From positions 1 to 11,782 of the forward strand of contig JAGCRI010000030.1 of NCBI GenBank assembly GCA_017964755.1: a DNA stretch of 11,782 nucleotides, given 5' to 3'. Shown in pieces: positions 6,844-11,782 of this stretch. The stretch comes from Bacteroidales bacterium. GTDB taxonomy: Bacteria; Bacteroidota; Bacteroidia; Bacteroidales; WCHB1-69. How positions within the stretch are numbered: position 1 is the first letter of the stretch; the number at the start of each line of letters is the position of its first letter. The notes under the pieces are model-generated. The model saw nothing but the letters and a program-made list of their open reading frames with translations, was not told where the DNA came from and ran no database searches. The position numbers and the translations under genes are program-made.

Positions 6844-8054
6844 AAAGACTACTCATGTTGGGCGGCTCGCTCTATCAGACATACGCTATTAAAGAAGCGG
6901 TAAGATTGGGGTATTATGTCATCACTTGCGATTATTTGCCCGAAAATCCCGGACATAAGTTCGCACATGAATACCACAATGTCAGCACCACGGACAAAGA
7001 GGCTGTACTGGAATTGGCGAAAAAATTAAATGTGGACGGGGTCGTGGCATACGCTTCAGATCCAGCGGCTCCGACGGCAGCATACGTTTGCGAAAAACTC
7101 GGTCTGCCCACCTCTCCTTACAAATCTGTGGAAATCCTTTCCAACAAAGACCTTTTCCGAGATTTTCTCCAAAGAAACCATTTCACTTGTCCCAAGGCAA
7201 AGGGATATACAACTTACGAAGAAGCCTTGAAGGACATTGACGAATACCGCCTGCCCGTAATGGTGAAACCTGTAGATTCATCAGGAAGCAAGGGAATAAA
7301 CAAACTTACAGATTGGGGACAATTGAAAGATTTTGTGGATGATGCCCTGCATTACTCTCGCCGGAAATGTTTTCTGATAGAGGAATTTATTGTCAAGAAA
7401 GGCCATCAGATTTCGGGTGACGCTTTTTCCGTGAATGGGAAATTGGTTTTCCATTGTTTGGGTAATGAGTTTTATGATCCGAATTGTGACAAGGACTTTG
7501 CTCCGCTTGGAGAGTGTTGGCCGTTTGAAATGGATCACAAATATATTGAAGATTTGGAACAACAATTGCAGAGGTTGATGACATTGCTTAATATGAAATC
7601 CAATGCCTATAACGTGGAAGCCATTGTTGGTGAAGACGACAAGGTTTACTTGTTGGAACTCGGTGCACGCAGTGGAGGCAGTCTGATACCACAAGTTACG
7701 GAATGTGCCACTGGAGTTAACATGGTGACGTGGGTAGTACAAGCGGCGGCGGGGGATCCTATTGACTTGTCAATACTCAATGAACGTAAGGAAATGCCCA
7801 TCAAAGGGTGCTGGTCAAACTACATGGTACATCCGACGGAAACGGGAAAATACGAGGGAACTTGGTTTGACGAAGAGTTCAAGAAAAAGCATCTGGTGGA
7901 TTTTGTGACGGATACCAAAGAGGGCGAGGAAGTGCATAAATTCCGAGGTGCCCAAGATTGCACGGGAGAGCTCATCTTGAAATACGATACGCCGCAGCAG
8001 ATGATGCAGGTGATACGGGACATGGACAAATATGTGAAAGTGAGGGTAAAATAA
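6840..8054 (+). CDS. ATP-grasp carboxylate-amine ligase-like protein
   Basis: This 404-residue ATP-grasp enzyme should activate a carboxylate as an acyl phosphate and join it to an amine or similar nucleophile. The N-terminal pre-ATP-grasp domain starts MLGGSLYQTYAIKEAVRLG. MVKPVDSSGSKGI (141-153) has Lys143 and the flexible glycine loop. Metal ligands fit Glu260 (NVEAIV) and Glu273 (LLELGARSGG), with Arg277 as the usual phosphate contact; the third position, normally Asn, is Gly here. It is related to the carbamoyl-phosphate-synthase-like branch and to amino-acid ligases; I cannot name the substrates. Overlap with the aminotransferase stop (ATGA) strongly suggests that the amino acid made upstream is one of them. 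No transmembrane segment or signal peptide is seen. Confidence 0.85.
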   Translation: MKRLLMLGGSLYQTYAIKEAVRLGYYVITCDYLPENPGHKFAHEYHNVSTTDKEAVLELAKKLNVDGVVAYASDPAAPTAAYVCEKLGLPTSPYKSVEILSNKDLFRDFLQRNHFTCPKAKGYTTYEEALKDIDEYRLPVMVKPVDSSGSKGINKLTDWGQLKDFVDDALHYSRRKCFLIEEFIVKKGHQISGDAFSVNGKLVFHCLGNEFYDPNCDKDFAPLGECWPFEMDHKYIEDLEQQLQRLMTLLNMKSNAYNVEAIVGEDDKVYLLELGARSGGSLIPQVTECATGVNMVTWVVQAAAGDPIDLSILNERKEMPIKGCWSNYMVHPTETGKYEGTWFDEEFKKKHLVDFVTDTKEGEEVHKFRGAQDCTGELILKYDTPQQMMQVIRDMDKYVKVRVK

Positions 8055-8061
8055 AACGACA

Positions 8062-9489
8062 ATGAATCAAAAACAACTGTTGGATATTATTCGCAAAGGC
8101 GAAAGTGAAAGAGTGGAATTCAAAACTTCGTATTCCAACGAGGTCGCGGTTTCATTATCCGCCTTTTGTAATGCAGCCGGCGGTTGTGTGATGATTGGCG
8201 TGACGGACAAAGGAGAGATTAAAGGTGTGAATTTACAGAAAGAGACATTGGCTGAGTGGATTAATGACATCAAAAGCAAAACGGTTCCTGCCATTGTCCC
8301 TAATGTTGACCTTGTAAATGTGCAAAGAAAGACTGTTGTTTTATTCACCGTGGCAGAATACCCTGTAAAGCCTGTTGCAGTAAAAGGAAGACATTATGTG
8401 CGCAGAGCGAACTCCAACCACATGATGACTGCTTTTGAAATTTCCAATATGAACCTGCAATCCCGAAATTTGTCTTGGGATTCCTACCCTTACGAAGGTG
8501 CAACCATAAAAGATATTGATGAGGGGCAGGTTAACCGGTTCATTGCAAAAGTCAATCTGGCCGGTCGTTTTACCTTGCCCAATAATCCCAAAACCGCTTT
8601 GGAAAAATTGGACATGTTACATGAAGGAGTGCCCACCAATGCTGCCATGATTCTGTTTTCCAAGAAAAATCTAAGATATAATGTCCATATCGGCAGATTT
8701 AAAACCCCTTCCACCATTATTGCCGACAAGATGATTAATGGAAACTTGTATGATGTGCTTGAGGAGTCTATGCAAACGATTATCGGGCATTTGAAATTTG
8801 CATTTGATATAAATATAACTGATGCTGATACTCGGCGGACAGAAATTCCTGAATATCCGTTAGATGCCGTACGGGAGCTTTTGCTTAATTCTTTGATTCA
8901 CAGAGATTATCAAAGTCCAACGGATATACAGATTAAGATTTTTGACAACTCCATCAGCTTTTTTAACCCCTCTGGCCTTTATGGAGATATTACTGAAAAC
9001 GAATTGAAAACTGATAATTACAGAGCGAGTACGAGAAACAAACAGATAGCCGAAGCTTTTTATCTTACACATGATATAGAGAAATATGGAAGTGGTTTTA
9101 TTCGGATCAGAAAAGCCATAGAAACTTATCCGACTATGGAATTCCGTTTTCGTAATTCAGAATATGGATTTTTCTCAGAACTGGGGTACTCAAAACAGAA
9201 AATCAACAATATGGAAGTTGATACTGGGAAAGACAGCAAGAAATCTGTAGAAAATGTTACAGAAAATGTTACAGAAAATGTTACAGAAAATGTTACAGAA
9301 AAACGGTTGGCTAAAGAAATACTATTGATAACAAACAACAAAAACATTACAACCAAAGAATTGGCTGAACTGCTGAATGTGACACGAATGACTATATATC
9401 GGGATTTGGAAAAGTTAAAACAACGAGGCATTCTCTCCCATATCGGCCCTGACAAAGGCGGATATTGGAAAATAAATGAAAAAGAGTAA
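8062..9489 (+). CDS. AlbA_2/Schlafen-type ATP-binding transcriptional regulator with C-terminal HTH
   Basis: This 475-residue protein has the layout of the 'RecG-like/AlbA_2 domain putative transcriptional regulators'. Residues about 10-125 are the AlbA_2 domain (ESERVEFKTS, then FCNAAGGCVMIGVTDKG). About 260-385 is an HATPase_c_4-like region with LLNSLIHRDY at 274-283 and KYGSGFIRI. Residues 397-412 are four exact ENVT units encoded by a 12-bp tandem repeat. From about 428 to 470 there is a winged helix-turn-helix (TTKELAELLNVTRMTIYRDL) like DeoR/HTH_11 domains. Family members are thought to regulate transcription; no target is known here. It starts seven bases after the ligase gene in the middle of the operon, so it may control this locus, or it may be a passenger or a defence-type gene. 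Confidence 0.85.
   Translation: MNQKQLLDIIRKGESERVEFKTSYSNEVAVSLSAFCNAAGGCVMIGVTDKGEIKGVNLQKETLAEWINDIKSKTVPAIVPNVDLVNVQRKTVVLFTVAEYPVKPVAVKGRHYVRRANSNHMMTAFEISNMNLQSRNLSWDSYPYEGATIKDIDEGQVNRFIAKVNLAGRFTLPNNPKTALEKLDMLHEGVPTNAAMILFSKKNLRYNVHIGRFKTPSTIIADKMINGNLYDVLEESMQTIIGHLKFAFDINITDADTRRTEIPEYPLDAVRELLLNSLIHRDYQSPTDIQIKIFDNSISFFNPSGLYGDITENELKTDNYRASTRNKQIAEAFYLTHDIEKYGSGFIRIRKAIETYPTMEFRFRNSEYGFFSELGYSKQKINNMEVDTGKDSKKSVENVTENVTENVTENVTEKRLAKEILLITNNKNITTKELAELLNVTRMTIYRDLEKLKQRGILSHIGPDKGGYWKINEKE
9250..9297 (+). repeat. Four exact 12-bp tandem repeats in the regulator gene
   Basis: The unit GAAAATGTTACA occurs four times without a mismatch, followed by the partial unit GAAAA at 9298-9302. 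Each unit is four codons (Glu-Asn-Val-Thr), so gain or loss of units would change linker length between the ATPase-like and HTH domains without a frameshift. Perfect identity at DNA level, including synonymous positions, points to recent slippage or duplication. Confidence 0.95.
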
Positions 9490-9493
9490 CAAT

Positions 9494-9541
9494 ATGACAG
9501 CAATCGGCGGATATTTTGAATTGGAAAAAACAAGATACTGA
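9494..9541 (+). pseudogene. 15-codon ORF resembling the start of a DegT-type sugar aminotransferase
   Basis: An ATG four bases after the regulator stop encodes MTAIGGYFELEKTRY and ends in TGA at 9539-9541, which overlaps the acetyltransferase ATG by one base (TGATG). From memory of polysaccharide loci, IGGYFELE resembles the N-terminus of a DegT/DnrJ-like aminotransferase group; I could not check this. It may be the 5' stub of a gene whose rest was deleted, or a short leader that couples translation of the regulator and the acetyltransferase. The position of both joints favours at least a coupling role. Confidence 0.4.
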
Positions 9542-9969
9542 TGGAATATATTCAAACAAGACTTTCAAATATTCAGGTGCTCTCTTTATTGAAACGATGC
9601 GACAAAGAGTTTACCCCCTGTCTTTCAGAAGATTTGGATTTAGACAATTATTCTAAGAAATTATCTGAACATGCTTCTTTTATCATTGCAAAAGAGGACA
9701 ATGAGATTCAAGGTTTTGTAGCTTATTATAAGAATTTTTCAGAAAGTTTTTTGTATGTGCCCCTTGTATGGGTCTCATCATCATCACGAAGATCAGGTCT
9801 GGGGAAAACGTTTATTTCCCAACTTGAACGCCTGGACCCTAATGTATTTTTGTCCATCAAATTGGAAGTTTTGAAAAGCAATGCCGGAGCATACCAATTT
9901 TATTTAAAAGAGAATTTTAAAATTGCAGAGGAGAGGGATAGTAAATGGCTGATGTCAAAAAATATATAA
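9541..9969 (+). CDS. GNAT-family N-acetyltransferase
   Basis: This 142-residue single-domain protein should transfer an acetyl group from acetyl-CoA to an amine. The acetyl-CoA pyrophosphate loop RRSGLGK (83-89) fits the Q/RxxGxG/A signature and follows the central strand LYVPLVWVSSSS. The later segment IKLEVLKSNAGAYQFYLKENFKIAEE matches the C-terminal part of the GNAT fold, with the Tyr often used as general acid. In glycan loci such proteins commonly N-acetylate an amino sugar made by a DegT-type aminotransferase; here only a 15-codon stub of such a gene may remain, so the substrate is open. The ATG overlaps the stub's stop codon. The gene is clearly AT-rich: one line within it (9661-9720) has 19 G/C in 60 bases. 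Confidence 0.82.
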   Translation: MEYIQTRLSNIQVLSLLKRCDKEFTPCLSEDLDLDNYSKKLSEHASFIIAKEDNEIQGFVAYYKNFSESFLYVPLVWVSSSSRRSGLGKTFISQLERLDPNVFLSIKLEVLKSNAGAYQFYLKENFKIAEERDSKWLMSKNI

Positions 9970-10007
9970 ATAACTACTAACTACTTTGCATCAAAATATT
10001 TTGTAAA

Positions 10008-11066
10008 ATGAAACATATTTTTAGCGTTTGGGGACATCTTACTTTTTATATCGCAAAAAGAATCATTGAATTAGATCAGTTGAACCCCGATGATTGCATA
10101 TTCGTCCTTGCCCGTGATTATAAAATCATGGAAAAATATCAAAAGCAATTCAAGAATCAGATACATATTCGATATAGAGTTGAAGGTGAGAATCAATTTT
10201 CAAATAGAATATTTGCTGGGGCTAATTTCATAGCCACGCACAGAAATATCGCCCATTTTGATAGTTTGATAGATTCTTATACAAAAGGGGACACCTACAT
10301 TTATTATTCGGCAAATTTAGGAAACGACTACGGGAACCTCTTGGTAAGCAACAAGCATTGTCAAGGCTATTTTGTCACAGAAGATGGCATGGGGTCATAC
10401 AGGGATTTTAATCCGGAAGTCTTTCCTGGAATATTGCAAAAGTTGACTTATAGAATATTGCGCACCCTTTATCCTCGATTATATCGGTATAAACATCATT
10501 TTATTGTAACTGACTCACCAAAATTCAGAGGCTGCATCGCTTCCCAACCACAATGTTTTCCGTTACACCAACAATACTTAAGGGTCATCGGATTGCCTTT
10601 TGAGCATGTGGACCTGGGATTCACCCCTGATTGCATTCTCTCTATAGATCCAATGCATTTGTACTGCGACTGGGAGGCAGTAACGAAAATCTATTCACAG
10701 ATTGCCACCATCTTCAAAAAGAAGAATTATAAAACCATAGCCTACAAATTCCACCCCACTTTCGATGCTGAAGCCAATAAGGAAATCAAACGTGTTTTTA
10801 ACAAGATTATCCATGACTGTTTTGCTGACGAATTAGTGGAATTGGGATCTCATGTTGTTTTGGAAAATATCTTCATGTCATATAAATGCGACTTTTATTC
10901 TAACAATTCCGCTGTTGGTATATATGCTCACGGCATGGGGGCCACCTGTTATACCATATATCCTATCATCAAAAAATTTGTCCCCTCAATTGGCATGGAA
11001 ATCTCAAGTCTGGTAAGTCAGTATTATGTGAATATACCTGTTGATAACACAAATGACAATGAGTGA
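10008..11066 (+). CDS. Glycosyltransferase with sialyltransferase-like motifs (GT52/polysialyltransferase-like)
   Basis: This 352-residue protein has the motif order known from bacterial sialyltransferases: VTEDGMGSY with Glu125-Asp126-Gly127 (the D/E-D/E-G motif that holds the catalytic acid), AYKFHPTF with His249-Pro250 (the HP motif that contacts the nucleotide), and YSNNSAVGIYAHGMGA with Ser298 and Ser301 in the Ser-rich phosphate-binding region. Overall shape and the N-terminal SVWGHLTFYIAKRI are compatible with GT-B enzymes of the GT52 or polysialyltransferase-like (POLYST) groups. The donor is probably a CMP-activated or other nucleotide-linked sugar, but no CMP-nonulosonate synthesis gene is in the window, so the sugar is not known. 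No signal peptide is seen. A 38-bp gap separates it from the acetyltransferase. Confidence 0.72.
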   Translation: MKHIFSVWGHLTFYIAKRIIELDQLNPDDCIFVLARDYKIMEKYQKQFKNQIHIRYRVEGENQFSNRIFAGANFIATHRNIAHFDSLIDSYTKGDTYIYYSANLGNDYGNLLVSNKHCQGYFVTEDGMGSYRDFNPEVFPGILQKLTYRILRTLYPRLYRYKHHFIVTDSPKFRGCIASQPQCFPLHQQYLRVIGLPFEHVDLGFTPDCILSIDPMHLYCDWEAVTKIYSQIATIFKKKNYKTIAYKFHPTFDAEANKEIKRVFNKIIHDCFADELVELGSHVVLENIFMSYKCDFYSNNSAVGIYAHGMGATCYTIYPIIKKFVPSIGMEISSLVSQYYVNIPVDNTNDNE

Positions 11067-11782
11067 ATGCAAATCCTAAGTATGTCTAGTCAAGATTCCA
11101 TATTAGTAACCATTCGTTGTGCGGCCTATAACCATGGGAAATATATCCGCCAAACCTTGGAGGGCTTTGTAATGCAGCAAACAAGCTTTCGGTTTGAAGC
11201 ACTGGTGCATGACGATGCCTCCACAGACAACACAGCAGAGATCATTCGCGAATATGCAAATAAATATCCGGACATTATCAAACCTTATTTCCAAAAGGAA
11301 AACCAGTTTTCCATCAACCCCGGAATCATAGATGAATGGTTTGCCGCCAACACCCGGGGCAAATACCTTGCGATTTGCGAAGGAGATGACTTCTGGACGG
11401 ACCCGCTCAAACTGCAGAAACAGGTGGACTTTCTGGAGAGCCATCCGGATTACAACTTGGTCTGTCACAACTGGAACACTTTCAACGGGACAGAATACGG
11501 GGAATCCCCTGTCCACCATCTCTATACCCAGCCGTTCAGTTTCACTTTTGCACAACTTCCATGGATTTGGATTACCAAGACCTTGACTCTGCTATTGAGA
11601 AGCAGCGCTCTCGACTACTCCCTTTTGAATCAGTACAAGTATTGTCGGGATGTGCATTTTGTGTATCACGCTTTAAAAGCGGGCAAAGGCTACTATATGC
11701 CCGAAGTCATGGCCACCTACCGTGTACATGATGGAGGGGTATGGAGCAAGCATGATGCCAACGAGAAAAACCGTACCACCTA
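11067..11782 (+). CDS. Family 2 glycosyltransferase (partial, runs off the window)
   Basis: The frame is open from an ATG at 11067 directly behind the preceding stop (TGAATG) to the window end, 238 complete codons. An alternative in-frame ATG at 11082 would remove five residues and is equally plausible. It is a GT-A inverting transferase: VTIRCAAYNHGKYIRQTLE is the first strand and helix, HDDASTDNTAEII (Asp49-Asp50, Ser52) is the nucleotide-binding motif, and AICEGDDFWTDP (Glu105-Gly-Asp107-Asp108) is the metal-binding region. YCRDVHFVYHALKAGKGYY and the following ATYRVHDGG match this branch of GT2 enzymes acting on lipid-linked oligosaccharides. Base composition changes at this gene: 34 G/C in 60 bases at 11341-11400. 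The acceptor cannot be read from the sequence. Confidence 0.9.
   Translation, partial: MQILSMSSQDSILVTIRCAAYNHGKYIRQTLEGFVMQQTSFRFEALVHDDASTDNTAEIIREYANKYPDIIKPYFQKENQFSINPGIIDEWFAANTRGKYLAICEGDDFWTDPLKLQKQVDFLESHPDYNLVCHNWNTFNGTEYGESPVHHLYTQPFSFTFAQLPWIWITKTLTLLLRSSALDYSLLNQYKYCRDVHFVYHALKAGKGYYMPEVMATYRVHDGGVWSKHDANEKNRTT

Noticed and set aside
9250..9302. CRISPR-like array
   Set aside because: The 12-bp units are directly adjacent without spacers and are in frame within a protein; it is a coding tandem repeat.
9971..9989. TAACTAC doublet followed by TTTGC as a promoter before the sialyltransferase-like gene
   Set aside because: Spacing does not fit TAnnTTTG (only one base between TA and TTTG) and no TTTG lies at the -33 distance; the 38-bp gap is better seen as an intra-operon spacer.

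Overview
The window looks like chromosomal DNA from a member of the Bacteroidota (Bacteroides-like). Supporting signs are promoter elements close to the TTTG / TAnnTTTG consensus, AT-rich leaders mostly without Shine-Dalgarno sequences, an AlbA_2-type regulator with an ENVT-repeat linker, and a tightly packed surface-polysaccharide-type gene run. Every gene I can support is on the + strand. The genus cannot be fixed from sequence alone.

Region 1 (1-1119) is a recombination scar. The 3' end of an unidentified gene and a short degenerate coding remnant lead to a strong intrinsic terminator (279-312). A compact type II toxin-antitoxin module follows: a RelB/DinJ-like antitoxin and a PIN-domain toxin with an ATGA overlap. 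It is bracketed by two near-identical 35/36-bp direct repeats (285-319 and 1084-1119) made from the distal half of that terminator plus the start of the next promoter. The toxin stop codon uses the first base of the right repeat. This looks like a cassette inserted with target duplication.

Region 2 (1137-3792) holds two overlapping flavoprotein genes: a HI0933/BaiN-type oxidoreductase and a COG2509-type FAD-dependent protein. They probably form a housekeeping operon unrelated to the flanking regions.

Region 3 (3799-11782, running off the window) starts at a plausible promoter and is a nearly gapless operon: HpcH/HpaI-type aldolase (interrupted by one in-frame TAA), PfkB sugar kinase of the KDG-kinase type, PLP fold-type I aminotransferase, ATP-grasp ligase, AlbA_2/ATPase-like regulator with four exact 12-bp repeats, a 15-codon ORF resembling the start of a sugar aminotransferase, a GNAT acetyltransferase, a glycosyltransferase with bacterial sialyltransferase-like motifs, and a GT2 glycosyltransferase. 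The chemistry suggests, as inference only, that a 2-keto acid is made by aldol condensation, phosphorylated, transaminated, and joined by an amide bond to another molecule, giving an unusual amino-acid-type decoration of a surface glycan. The acetyltransferase and glycosyltransferases would then build the glycan. The broken aldolase raises the question of whether the pathway works in this strain.

The most unusual items are the repeat-bracketed toxin-antitoxin cassette, the aldolase/kinase/aminotransferase/ligase combination, the single nonsense codon in the aldolase, and the regulator with an in-frame minisatellite inside the operon.
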